A DNA stretch of 7,057 nt from Corynebacterium sp. (GCA_030450335.1 JAKDIS010000123.1:1-7057), one strand, 5' to 3'; counted from the first letter of the stretch, positions 1 through 5,316 are shown. Notes: generated by a model from the sequence alone, not told the origin. Made by a program: numbers and translations.

Positions 1-13
1 CCCCGCGCACACG

Positions 14-42
14 AAAACCCCCGCACCACCAAGGTGCAGGGG
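14..42 (-). terminator. Rho-independent terminator of the 75-821 gene
   Basis: On the minus strand, bases 42 to 33 (CCCCTGCACC) pair with 27 to 18 (GGTGCGGGGG) around a five-base loop, with one mismatch (A38 against C22). A run of four T follows at 17-14. It lies 33 bases past the stop codon of the minus-strand gene. A strong GC stem directly followed by T is the classical intrinsic terminator form. The T tract is short, so termination may be partial. Confidence 0.75.
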
Positions 43-74
43 CCGGACGCGCGGGCCCGGAGAGCAGCGAAGAG

Positions 75-821
75 CTACCCCGAGAACCCATCGGCCATGG
101 CGATGTCGTGCAACTCCTCCGACACGCGCCCCGCCAGGTTCCGGTCCTCCCACATCATCCGGACCACGGACTCGCTGTCCCCGTCCGGCAGTGACGGCAC
201 CCCGCCGACGAGTCCCTCGCGGACATGGCGGAACACCCGGCACTGTGCCTCACGGTGCACGAACGGCACCGGCTCCACGTCGCGGCCGGTGTGGTGCTGC
301 ACGTCCGGGATCAGCCCCCAGCAGCTGCGGTAGATGTCGTAGCCCTCGAGCTCCTCCCCGTTGTCGAGGGTCACCGTGTCGGCCACGTGGATCCGGTCGT
401 AGTTCGGCGACTCCGTCCCGTCCACGCACGCGAGCTGCTCCTCGTCGAGGAAGCTCACCCACATCGTGGTCTGCGCCCCGGGCTGCCGGTACGGTGCGGC
501 GGCGATGTAACCCCGGGGGCTGACGTGCGCGGTGAAGGCGGTGGTGGTGTCCGGCACGCACGCCCGGATGAAGGGCACCATCGGCGAGACGCCGTGCGAC
601 TCCAGCTTCGTGAGCATCACCCCCGGCGAGGCGTTCGACCCCACCGCCACCACGGGGGTGAGTCCCAGGTCGTCGGCGATGCCGACCATGCCGACCTCAC
701 CGGGGAAGTAGCCCTCGGCGGTCAGCGTCCCGGAGGCGGTGGGCCAGGGTCCGGGGTACAGCCACGGTGTGGCGGTCAGGTCGACGTCGAGGCAGGGCGC
801 GTGCTCAGGTGCAGCAGTCAT
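75..821 (-). CDS. Uncharacterised protein with gamma-glutamylcyclotransferase-like motifs
   Basis: This 248-residue protein is probably cytosolic, with no signal peptide or membrane segment. I do not recognise it as a named gene. Residues 58-65 (VAVGSNAS) resemble the YGSN glycine loop of the gamma-glutamylcyclotransferase/AIG2-like fold. Residues 120-144 (a hydrophobic strand with MWVSFLD, then EEQL, then DGTE and NYDR) resemble that fold's later strand-helix-Glu-Tyr pattern. If the match is real, the protein would act on gamma-glutamyl or similar amide groups, but the Tyr before GSN is replaced by Val, so activity is uncertain. The ATG at 821 is chosen over upstream in-frame starts because GGTGGAGG lies five bases before it; a longer form would run into the divergent promoter region. 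It is transcribed away from tetR across a 65-base gap, so that regulator is the obvious candidate to control it. The gene is confident; the family is tentative. Confidence 0.8.
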   Translation of the reverse strand: MTAAPEHAPCLDVDLTATPWLYPGPWPTASGTLTAEGYFPGEVGMVGIADDLGLTPVVAVGSNASPGVMLTKLESHGVSPMVPFIRACVPDTTTAFTAHVSPRGYIAAAPYRQPGAQTTMWVSFLDEEQLACVDGTESPNYDRIHVADTVTLDNGEELEGYDIYRSCWGLIPDVQHHTGRDVEPVPFVHREAQCRVFRHVREGLVGGVPSLPDGDSESVVRMMWEDRNLAGRVSEELHDIAMADGFSG

Positions 822-826
822 GACAA

Positions 827-834
827 CCTCCACC
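827..834 (-). promoter_or_regulatory. Ribosome binding site deciding the start at 821
   Basis: The minus strand reads GGTGGAGG, ending five bases before the ATG at 821. This strong Shine-Dalgarno sequence fixes the start there rather than further upstream. It contrasts with the genes in this window that lack one. Confidence 0.8.
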
Positions 835-860
835 CTACGCCAACCCTGCTCTCCCGTCCC

Positions 861-884
861 ACCAGTCACAGGATACGATCTGGT
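861..884. promoter_or_regulatory. Possible TetR operator
   Basis: An inverted repeat ACCAG-N14-CTGGT encloses both predicted -10 hexamers of the divergent pair. TetR-family regulators usually bind a dyad in the gap between their own gene and a divergent target, so the position fits. The arms are only five bases and the interior shows no further symmetry, so a chance repeat is quite possible. Confidence 0.25.
870..879. promoter_or_regulatory. Back-to-back -10 hexamers for tetR and the 75-821 gene
   Basis: The decamer AGGATACGAT contains TACGAT on the plus strand (874-879), seven bases before the tetR ATG at 887, and TATCCT on the minus strand (875-870). The two hexamers share the TA at 874-875. 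The minus-strand hexamer would start a transcript near 862 with about a 40-base leader that includes the ribosome binding site. I see no convincing -35 hexamer on either strand. Both hexamers fit the loose TANNNT pattern common in actinobacteria. Confidence 0.45.
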
Positions 885-886
885 AC

Positions 887-1456
887 ATGCGTACGACGAC
901 CCGCCGGGACCAGATCTTCGACGCCGTGGACCGGCTCATCGGCCGGGAGGGGATCACGGCGGTGAGCATGCGCACCGTGGCCGCCGAGGCCGGCGTGTCC
1001 CTGCGCCTGGTGCAGTACTACGGCACCGACAAGAACACACTGGTCGCCGCCTCCCTGCAGCGTCTCTCCGACCGCAGCATCCGACGGTGGCGCGAGCGAC
1101 GCCACCCGGACGACTCCCTGCGCGCGGTCATCGAGGGCTACTTCGCCGCCACCCTGCCCGTCGACGAGGAGACCTGCGCCTTCCACCGCATCAGCGTGTC
1201 GATGGAGCTCATGGCCGTCACCGGCACCGAGCCGGCGGCCTCGGCGTACCGCCGTCACCTCGCGGCCACGGGCACGGAGTTCACCGACGCCTGCCTGACC
1301 GCCATCCCGGAACTCGGGGAGAACACCGCCGGCAGCATCGTGGACACGGCGATGGCCCTCGGTCACGGCCTCGGCTCCCTGCTGATGGCCGGACGCGTCA
1401 CCGAGGAGGCTGCGCGCGCCACCGTCGCCGCGATGGTCGCCGACCTGCCGGGCTAG
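887..1456 (+). CDS. TetR-family transcriptional regulator
   Basis: This 189-residue cytosolic DNA-binding protein has the usual length for a TetR repressor. The N-terminal helix-turn-helix spans about residues 8-53: a first helix RDQIFDAVDRLIGREG, then VSMRTVAAEAGVS and the recognition helix SLRLVQYYG, then the TDKNTLV segment that usually follows it. The LVQYY form recalls BetI-like members. The C-terminal ligand and dimer domain (about 75-185) is all helical with no recognisable ligand signature, so the effector is unknown. The ATG at 887 has no Shine-Dalgarno sequence but has TACGAT ending seven bases upstream, so the mRNA is probably leaderless. It probably represses itself and the divergent 75-821 gene through the shared promoter. 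It ends seven bases before the end of the convergent flavoprotein gene, with no visible terminator between them. Confidence 0.93.
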   Translation: MRTTTRRDQIFDAVDRLIGREGITAVSMRTVAAEAGVSLRLVQYYGTDKNTLVAASLQRLSDRSIRRWRERRHPDDSLRAVIEGYFAATLPVDEETCAFHRISVSMELMAVTGTEPAASAYRRHLAATGTEFTDACLTAIPELGENTAGSIVDTAMALGHGLGSLLMAGRVTEEAARATVAAMVADLPG

Positions 1457-1463
1457 AACAGAT

Positions 1464-2417
1464 TCAGAACCGTTTCAGCAGGTCGTGGGCTTCCTGCGCC
1501 ATGCGGGCGATGACCTCGCCCGCCGGTTCCTGCTGCCGGACCAGGCCCACGCCCTGCCCCGCGTGGAGCTTCAGGTCGTCGGCGTGGCGTCCGCCCGGGG
1601 CGCGGGCGGCGACGAGTTCGGCGTCGTCCACCGTCCGGTCGTCGGCGTAGCGGTCGACGAAGTCGTTGCGCACGGTGCGCGTGGGCCAGGTGGTGGTGTC
1701 CCAGCCGACCTGCTCGGCGCGGTCGTAGATGCCGGTCAGCACGGTGTTGCGCGCCGAGGCCGCCACGGCGGCCGCCTTGAGGTCCGTCGAACCCATCGAC
1801 TCGGGGGACGCCAGCAGCGCCGTGCCGATCCAGGCGGCGTCCGCACCCGCGGCGAGCACGGCGGCCAGGCCTCGTCCGGTGCCGATCCCGCCGGCGACGG
1901 CGACGGGCACGCCCGGGGCGTGCGAGGCGGTGTGGTTGAGCACCTGCTGCATCAGCGGCATCGTTCCGATGCGCCCGGTGTGCCCGCCGGCGTCGGTGCC
2001 CTGCACGCAGAGCACGTCCACCTCGGACTGCAGGGCCTGGCGCACCTGCGGCATGTCGTTGACCGGCGCGACCACGCTGATCCCCGCGGCGTGCGCCCGC
2101 GCCACCCACGGCGACGGGTCGCCGAAGGCCAGGGAGATCACGGTGGGGTTGGCCTCCACCGCGGCGTCGAAGACCTCGTCGGTCAGCGCCCACACCATCA
2201 GGCCGATGCCGAAGTTGCCGCCTTCCCCGGCGATCTCGGCCTGCTCCAGGATCCACTCCGGCGACGTCGAGGCCCCCACCCCGATCATGCCGAGCCCGCC
2301 GGCCCGGCTCACGGCGGCGGCCAGCTCACCACCGGCACGTCCTGCCATGGGTGCGCCGATGACCGGCAGGTCGATGCCCCACAGTCGGGTCAGCAGCGTG
2401 TGCGGTAGCTGTGTCAC
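1464..2417 (-). CDS. Nitronate monooxygenase (2-nitropropane dioxygenase family)
   Basis: This 317-residue FMN-dependent TIM-barrel enzyme belongs to the family that oxidises alkyl nitronates to carbonyl compounds and nitrite. Many members have other or unknown substrates, including enoyl-reductase-like ones. The N-terminal strand has VIGAPMAG (19-26), then AGGLGMIG (39-46). Residues 140-149 hold GTDAGGHTGR, with His146 at the position of the family's catalytic base. The FMN phosphate site follows as VAGGIGTGRG (174-183) and AAWIGTALLAS (194-204). The start is GTG at 2417, supported by AAGGAAGGA five bases upstream. It diverges from the small membrane protein across 50 bases, with TACCCT (2456-2451) as a likely -10. 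That gives a leader of about 27 bases, consistent with the good ribosome binding site. The physiological substrate cannot be told from sequence. Confidence 0.9.
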   Translation of the reverse strand: MTQLPHTLLTRLWGIDLPVIGAPMAGRAGGELAAAVSRAGGLGMIGVGASTSPEWILEQAEIAGEGGNFGIGLMVWALTDEVFDAAVEANPTVISLAFGDPSPWVARAHAAGISVVAPVNDMPQVRQALQSEVDVLCVQGTDAGGHTGRIGTMPLMQQVLNHTASHAPGVPVAVAGGIGTGRGLAAVLAAGADAAWIGTALLASPESMGSTDLKAAAVAASARNTVLTGIYDRAEQVGWDTTTWPTRTVRNDFVDRYADDRTVDDAELVAARAPGGRHADDLKLHAGQGVGLVRQQEPAGEVIARMAQEAHDLLKRF

Positions 2418-2422
2418 GGTGG

Positions 2423-2431
2423 TCCTTCCTT
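2423..2431 (-). promoter_or_regulatory. Ribosome binding site supporting the GTG start at 2417
   Basis: The minus strand reads AAGGAAGGA, ending five bases before GTG. It supports the non-ATG start, and it suggests this gene, like the 75-821 gene, has a normal leader, unlike its leaderless-looking neighbours. Confidence 0.75.
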
Positions 2432-2448
2432 ACGTCGCGTTGTTCCCT

Positions 2449-2462
2449 CCAGGGTAGCCTGG
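2449..2462. promoter_or_regulatory. Dyad-symmetric divergent promoter between flavoprotein and membrane protein genes
   Basis: CCAGG-GTAG-CCTGG is an inverted repeat centred on the TA at 2455-2456. Within it, TAGCCT (2455-2460, plus) ends seven bases before the ATG at 2468, and TACCCT (2456-2451, minus) faces the flavoprotein gene. The two hexamers share the TA, so one small dyad may drive both genes. The dyad could instead be a repressor site lying on the promoters. No clear -35 hexamer is visible. Confidence 0.45.
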
Positions 2463-2467
2463 CGGCC

Positions 2468-2788
2468 ATGGACATGACACTGAAGAACGCCAAGGACGTC
2501 AACACCGCCGCCGTCACCACCCTCGGCCTGATCGGGGGCTGGGTCAGCGCGCGCGAAACCGGTGTCCGCCCGCTGGGCGGTGTGCTGCTCGCCGCGGCAG
2601 GCGTGTACGCCGGACGTACCTGGCTGGCCAAGGGCGGCCCCGCGCTGACCGCCGGGCTGAGCACCGCCTACGTCGCCGGCTTCGGTCTCTCGCACCCGCT
2701 GGCCAAGAAGATGGGGGCCTGGCCGGCCGTGCTCACCGTCACCGCCGGCGTCGCCGGTGCGTCCTACCTGCTGGCGGACAGCAAGTAG
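2468..2788 (+). CDS. Small uncharacterised membrane protein
   Basis: This 106-residue protein has four likely membrane segments, at about residues 13-28, 36-54, 57-75 and 84-103. They are rich in Gly and Ala and separated by short charged loops (ARETG, HPLAKK). The N-terminus (MDMTLKNAKDVN) is polar and there is no cleavable signal peptide. I do not recognise the family and assign no function. The ATG at 2468 is preferred because TAGCCT lies seven bases before it, giving a leaderless start; no Shine-Dalgarno sequence is present. A second ATG at 2474 is possible. Its last 25 bases overlap the end of the convergent flavodoxin-like gene. It diverges from the nitronate monooxygenase-type gene, which may mean shared control but not necessarily shared function. 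Confidence 0.75.
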   Translation: MDMTLKNAKDVNTAAVTTLGLIGGWVSARETGVRPLGGVLLAAAGVYAGRTWLAKGGPALTAGLSTAYVAGFGLSHPLAKKMGAWPAVLTVTAGVAGASYLLADSK

Positions 2789-2789
2789 G
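2763..2789. repeat. Inverted repeat holding both stop codons of a convergent gene pair
   Basis: CCTACCTGCTG (2763-2773) and CAGCAAGTAGG (2779-2789) form an 11-base-pair stem with one mismatch (C2768 against A2784) and a five-base loop, GCGGA. The two outer TAG stop codons, one per strand, lie in the stem. No T tract follows on either strand, so this is not a standard intrinsic terminator, though it could slow polymerase or protect mRNA ends in both directions. Confidence 0.6.
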
Positions 2790-3240
2790 CACCCACCGTG
2801 TTCTCGGCGAGGGCGCGTAGCTCGTCGAGGTGCGGTTCCACGTCGCCGGTGAAGGTCACCGGGTCGGCGGCCGTGGTCCAGCCGAAACCGGTGGCGATCT
2901 TCTCCAGCGCGTTCTCGGCACCGGTGGTGTCGTAGCCACCGCGGATCCAGTAGGAGAAGGGCTTCTCGCGGTCCTGGTTCTCCAGGAACGTGGAGTCGAG
3001 GTAGTGCTTCAGCGCGCCGGAGATGTAGCCGAAGTTGGCGCTGGTGCCCAGGATCACCGCGGCGGCGTCGTGGAGTTCGCCGGCGTCGGGTTCCAGCGCC
3101 TCGCGTTCGCGCACCTCCAGTTCCTCGTCGAGTTCGCCGGACGCCTCGCGCGCCGCCGCGCGTGCGGCGTCGAGCACGGTGTCGGCGATGGTGCGCAGCT
3201 TCCCGGTCGGACTGTGGTGCACGATCAGAAGGTAGGCCAT
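2764..3240 (-). CDS. Flavodoxin-family protein
   Basis: This 158-residue protein probably binds FMN in the cytosol and acts as an NAD(P)H-dependent reductase or electron carrier. The first strand and phosphate loop are LLIVHHSPTGKLRTIAD (4-20), followed by an acidic helix region. The second flavin loop is LGTSANFGYISGALKHYLD (64-82), the typical sheet-then-loop pattern of flavodoxin-like reductases. FSYWIRGGYDTTGAENAL (95-112) is likely the third flavin-contacting loop, and a C-terminal helix ends near AYLLSASR. The size fits a single short flavodoxin domain. The ATG at 3240 begins at the family-like MAYLLIV; an in-frame ATG at 3249 would add only three residues. A longer reading further upstream would run through the divergent amidotransferase and is not credible. 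Its 3' end overlaps the membrane protein gene by 25 bases. Substrate unknown. Confidence 0.85.
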   Translation of the reverse strand: MAYLLIVHHSPTGKLRTIADTVLDAARAAAREASGELDEELEVREREALEPDAGELHDAAAVILGTSANFGYISGALKHYLDSTFLENQDREKPFSYWIRGGYDTTGAENALEKIATGFGWTTAADPVTFTGDVEPHLDELRALAENTVGAYLLSASR

Positions 3241-3257
3241 GGACCCCATGATGCACG

Positions 3258-3263
3258 TATCCT
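3258..3263 (+). promoter_or_regulatory. Probable -10 of the amidotransferase gene
   Basis: TATCCT ends exactly seven bases before the ATG at 3271, which predicts a leaderless or nearly leaderless mRNA. The intervening CGGGGAC includes GGGG, which could act as a weak ribosome binding site instead. The gap to the divergent flavodoxin gene is only 30 bases, so its promoter must overlap this one. The minus strand at 3259-3254 reads TACGTG, one base off the TANNNT pattern. Confidence 0.45.
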
Positions 3264-3270
3264 CGGGGAC

Positions 3271-3999
3271 ATGACAGGCACGACAGACGACACCTTGAGC
3301 ACCGTGGTCCTGCGGCACGTCTCCTTCGAGGACGCCGGCACGTGGGAGGAGCTGCTGCAGCCCCGCCACGTCGACGCCGGCGTGGACTTCCCGCCGGGCC
3401 CGCTGGAGGCCGACCTGCTGGTCGTCATGGGCGGGCCGGTCAACGCCGAGGACCCCGACTACCCGTACCTCGCCGACGAGATCGAGCTCATCCGCGCCCG
3501 TCACGCCGCCGGACGCCCCGTGCTGGGCGTCTGCCTCGGCGCGCAGCTGCTGGCGCTGGCGCTCGGCGGGCGGGTCGTCCCCGCCCCGGAGGGGGTTCCG
3601 ATGCAGATCGGCTGGTCGCCGGTGACGCTCACCGACGCCGGGGCGTCCGGCCCGTTGCGCGCCCTGGAGGGACTCCCCGTCCTGCACTGGCACGGCGACC
3701 GCATCGAACTTCCCGTCGGGCGGGCGGCCGCGGCCGCCGGCGTGGAACGCCTCGCCCACGACGAGGACACCCCGGTGCAGGCCTTCCGCTCCAACCACGC
3801 CCTCGGCCTGCAGTTCCACCCGGAGGTCGACCCGGACACCTTCGAGCGGTGGCTCATCGGCCACCACGGCGACCTGCAGGAACAGGGTGTGGACGTCGAC
3901 GTCCTGCGCAGGGCGACCGCGCAGGAGGGCCCGGGGCTGGTCGAGCCCTCTCGCCGGATGGTGCTGGGCTGGTTACGCACCGTGGGGCTGATCGACTGA
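3271..3999 (+). CDS. Class I glutamine amidotransferase (GMP synthase-like domain)
   Basis: This 242-residue cytosolic protein is a stand-alone class I glutamine amidotransferase domain. Such domains hydrolyse glutamine to release ammonia or, in relatives, cleave gamma-glutamyl compounds. The full catalytic triad is visible: nucleophile Cys88 in GVCLGAQLLALALGG (86-100), and His183 with Glu185 in LQFHPEVD (180-187). VVMGGPVNAEDPDYPYL (51-67) and LHWHGD (138-143) are further family marks. It lacks an ATP-pyrophosphatase or other synthase domain, so it is not GuaA itself. I cannot tell whether it serves a partner enzyme or acts alone as a gamma-glutamyl hydrolase. The carbonic anhydrase-like gene follows after 14 bases, suggesting a two-gene unit. 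The start at 3271 is placed by the -10 seven bases upstream; a longer reading would overlap the flavodoxin gene. Confidence 0.9.
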   Translation: MTGTTDDTLSTVVLRHVSFEDAGTWEELLQPRHVDAGVDFPPGPLEADLLVVMGGPVNAEDPDYPYLADEIELIRARHAAGRPVLGVCLGAQLLALALGGRVVPAPEGVPMQIGWSPVTLTDAGASGPLRALEGLPVLHWHGDRIELPVGRAAAAAGVERLAHDEDTPVQAFRSNHALGLQFHPEVDPDTFERWLIGHHGDLQEQGVDVDVLRRATAQEGPGLVEPSRRMVLGWLRTVGLID

Positions 4000-4000
4000 T

Positions 4001-4006
4001 TACAGT
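4001..4006 (+). promoter_or_regulatory. Possible internal -10 of the carbonic anhydrase-like gene
   Basis: TACAGT begins two bases after the stop codon of the amidotransferase gene and ends exactly seven bases before the ATG at 4014. This would let the second gene be transcribed by itself as a leaderless mRNA as well as by read-through. The intervening GGGGAAC could also be a weak ribosome binding site. Confidence 0.35.
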
Positions 4007-4013
4007 GGGGAAC

Positions 4014-4568
4014 ATGAACTCACCACTGATCCTCCCCTTCAACGGCCGGGTGCCGCGCATCCACGCCTCCGCCTACGTCGCGCCGACGGCGGTGATCATC
4101 GGCGACGTGGAGATCGGCGCGGACTCCTCGGTGTTCTACGGCGTGGTCATCCGCGGCGACGTCGGGTCGATCCGTATCGGCGAGCGCACGAACATCCAGG
4201 ACAACTCCGTGCTGCACGTGGACACGGGGGTCTCCAACGTACTCGGCGACGACGTCACCGTGGGCCACCAGGCGCTGGTACACGGCGCCAGCGTGGGCGA
4301 CGGCACCCTGATCGGCATGTCGTCCTCCCTGCTCAGCGGGTCCACGGTGGGTGCGGGAACGTTGATCGGCGCCGGGGCGACCGTCCTGGAGGGGCAGGAC
4401 GTGCCGGACGGCGTCCTCGCCGCCGGGCTGCCGGCGAAGGTGCGCCGCGAGCTCACCGACGAGGAGCGCGCCGGCCTGGTCACCCACGCCGGGCACTACG
4501 TGGAGATCGCCCGTGGTCAGGCGTCACCGGGGCAGGCGGTCGACATCGACGAGGTGCGCTTCAGCTGA
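4014..4568 (+). CDS. Gamma-class carbonic anhydrase-like left-handed beta-helix protein
   Basis: This 184-residue protein is built from hexapeptide repeats (for example VIIGDVEIGADSSV, VGDGTLIGMSS and VGAGTLIGAGATV) that fold into a trimeric left-handed beta-helix. The three histidines that bind the metal at the trimer interface are His68 (SVLHVD), His85 and His90 (VGHQALVH). Arg47, Asp49 (RGD) and Gln62 match other conserved active-site positions. It is the short type, without the acidic loop of the archaeal Cam enzyme, like YrdA and PaaY, whose carbonic anhydrase activity varies. The role could be bicarbonate supply or an unknown metal-dependent reaction. The C-terminal helix (about 150-184) is normal, and the length is usual. 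It follows the amidotransferase by 14 bases and overlaps the end of the convergent sirtuin gene by eight. The ATG at 4014 has TACAGT seven bases upstream. Confidence 0.9.
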   Translation: MNSPLILPFNGRVPRIHASAYVAPTAVIIGDVEIGADSSVFYGVVIRGDVGSIRIGERTNIQDNSVLHVDTGVSNVLGDDVTVGHQALVHGASVGDGTLIGMSSSLLSGSTVGAGTLIGAGATVLEGQDVPDGVLAAGLPAKVRRELTDEERAGLVTHAGHYVEIARGQASPGQAVDIDEVRFS

Positions 4569-4579
4569 GCGAACTCAGC
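4561..4579. repeat. Palindromic stop overlap and small hairpin
   Basis: TCAGCTGA (4561-4568) is a perfect palindrome carrying the stop codons of both convergent genes, TGA on each strand. Overlapping it, GCTGAG (4564-4569) and CTCAGC (4574-4579) form a six-base-pair stem with a CGAA loop. No T tract follows on either strand, so intrinsic termination is not supported. The hairpin may still mark the 3' end of one or both mRNAs. Confidence 0.45.
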
Positions 4580-5316
4580 AGCTCCGGCAGCCCGACCGCC
4601 GCGGTGGTGCGCAGCGACCGGGTCGCCAGCGGTGTCAGGTCGGTGTCCGCCGGACTGATCTCGACGACGGGTACGCCCCGTGCCGCGGCGATGTGCGGCA
4701 GTCCGGCCGCGGGGTAGACCACCCCGCTGGTGCCGACGATGACCAGCAGGTCGCAGGTCTCCATGGACTCCTCGGCGGCGGCGAAGGCGTCCTGCGGCAG
4801 TGCCTCGCCGAACCAGACGACGCCGGGACGCACGAGGTCACCGCAGGTGGCGCAGTGCGGCGGGTGCAGGCGCGTGGTGGGCTCGGTGGAGGTTTCCTGA
4901 GGTGACGGCAGTTCCGGCTCGGGGGCCGGGGCACCGCAGCCGGCGCAACGGAAGTCGAAGAGGCTGCCGTGCAGGTGGGAGACGTCCCGGCTACCGGCGC
5001 GTTCGTGCAGGTCGTCGATGTTCTGGGTGGTGACGTGCACCTGCACGCCCGGGACGTCCTGCCAGGCGGCCACCACACGGTGACCGGCGTTCGGGGCGGC
5101 GGCGCGGGCCTTCGCCGCCCGCCACAGGTACCACGCCCACATGGCGTCCGCGTCACGCGACCAGGAGTCCACGCTGGCCATGGCCTGCGGGTCGACGTGG
5201 CTCCACAGTCCGGTGGTCGCGTCGCGGAAGGTGTCCAGTCCGGAGTCGGCGCTCATGCCGGCACCGGTGAAGACCTCGATGCGTCGGGCGTCACGGACGG
5301 TCTGTGCCAGGCTCAT
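4561..5316 (-). CDS. cobB: NAD-dependent protein deacylase, class III sirtuin
   Basis: This 251-residue cytosolic enzyme removes acyl groups from lysine using NAD, giving nicotinamide and O-acyl-ADP-ribose. The NAD loop is GAGMSADSGLDTFRD (18-32), followed by TQNIDDLHERAGS (97-109) and the catalytic His116 in HLHGS. The zinc site is Cys124/Cys127 and Cys155/Cys158, with a Pro- and Glu-rich linker between the pairs. WFGE (168-171) and GTSGVVYPAAGLP complete the fold. Tyr63 and Arg66 in WYLWR match the Y-x-x-R that binds succinyl or malonyl groups in class III sirtuins such as SIRT5 and E. coli CobB, so desuccinylation is likely besides deacetylation. The ATG at 5316 lies inside the end of the permease gene, a 26-base overlap in another frame. 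TACCCT (5328-5323) lies six bases before it, and GGAG sits too close to be a good ribosome binding site. Co-transcription with the permease is likely. Confidence 0.93.
   Translation of the reverse strand: MSLAQTVRDARRIEVFTGAGMSADSGLDTFRDATTGLWSHVDPQAMASVDSWSRDADAMWAWYLWRAAKARAAAPNAGHRVVAAWQDVPGVQVHVTTQNIDDLHERAGSRDVSHLHGSLFDFRCAGCGAPAPEPELPSPQETSTEPTTRLHPPHCATCGDLVRPGVVWFGEALPQDAFAAAEESMETCDLLVIVGTSGVVYPAAGLPHIAAARGVPVVEISPADTDLTPLATRSLRTTAAVGLPELLSSLS

Noticed and set aside
883..894. GTACATGCGTAC as a TetR operator
   Set aside because: Its arms are only GTAC, which is self-complementary and so symmetric anyway. It overlaps the start codon and the first codons, with no wider dyad.
225..965. 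Long plus-strand open frame opposite the 75-821 gene
   Set aside because: It has the low-complexity Arg/Gly/His/Val composition of an antisense shadow in high-GC DNA, no ribosome binding site and no family motifs. The minus-strand protein over the same bases looks normal.
1441..1490. Terminator between tetR and the convergent flavoprotein gene
   Set aside because: The junction is slightly richer in A and T and holds short direct repeats (GAACAGATTCAGAAC), but I find no stem followed by a T tract on either strand.
3241..3867. Upstream extension of the flavodoxin reading frame to 3867
   Set aside because: The extra residues lie antisense to the amidotransferase, whose full catalytic triad is readable. 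The flavodoxin fold begins at MAYLLIV (3240), so the extension is a run-through.
3342..4013. Plus-strand extension of the carbonic anhydrase frame to 3342
   Set aside because: It is an Arg/Gly/Ala/Pro-rich out-of-frame reading of the amidotransferase gene. The hexapeptide protein begins at 4014.
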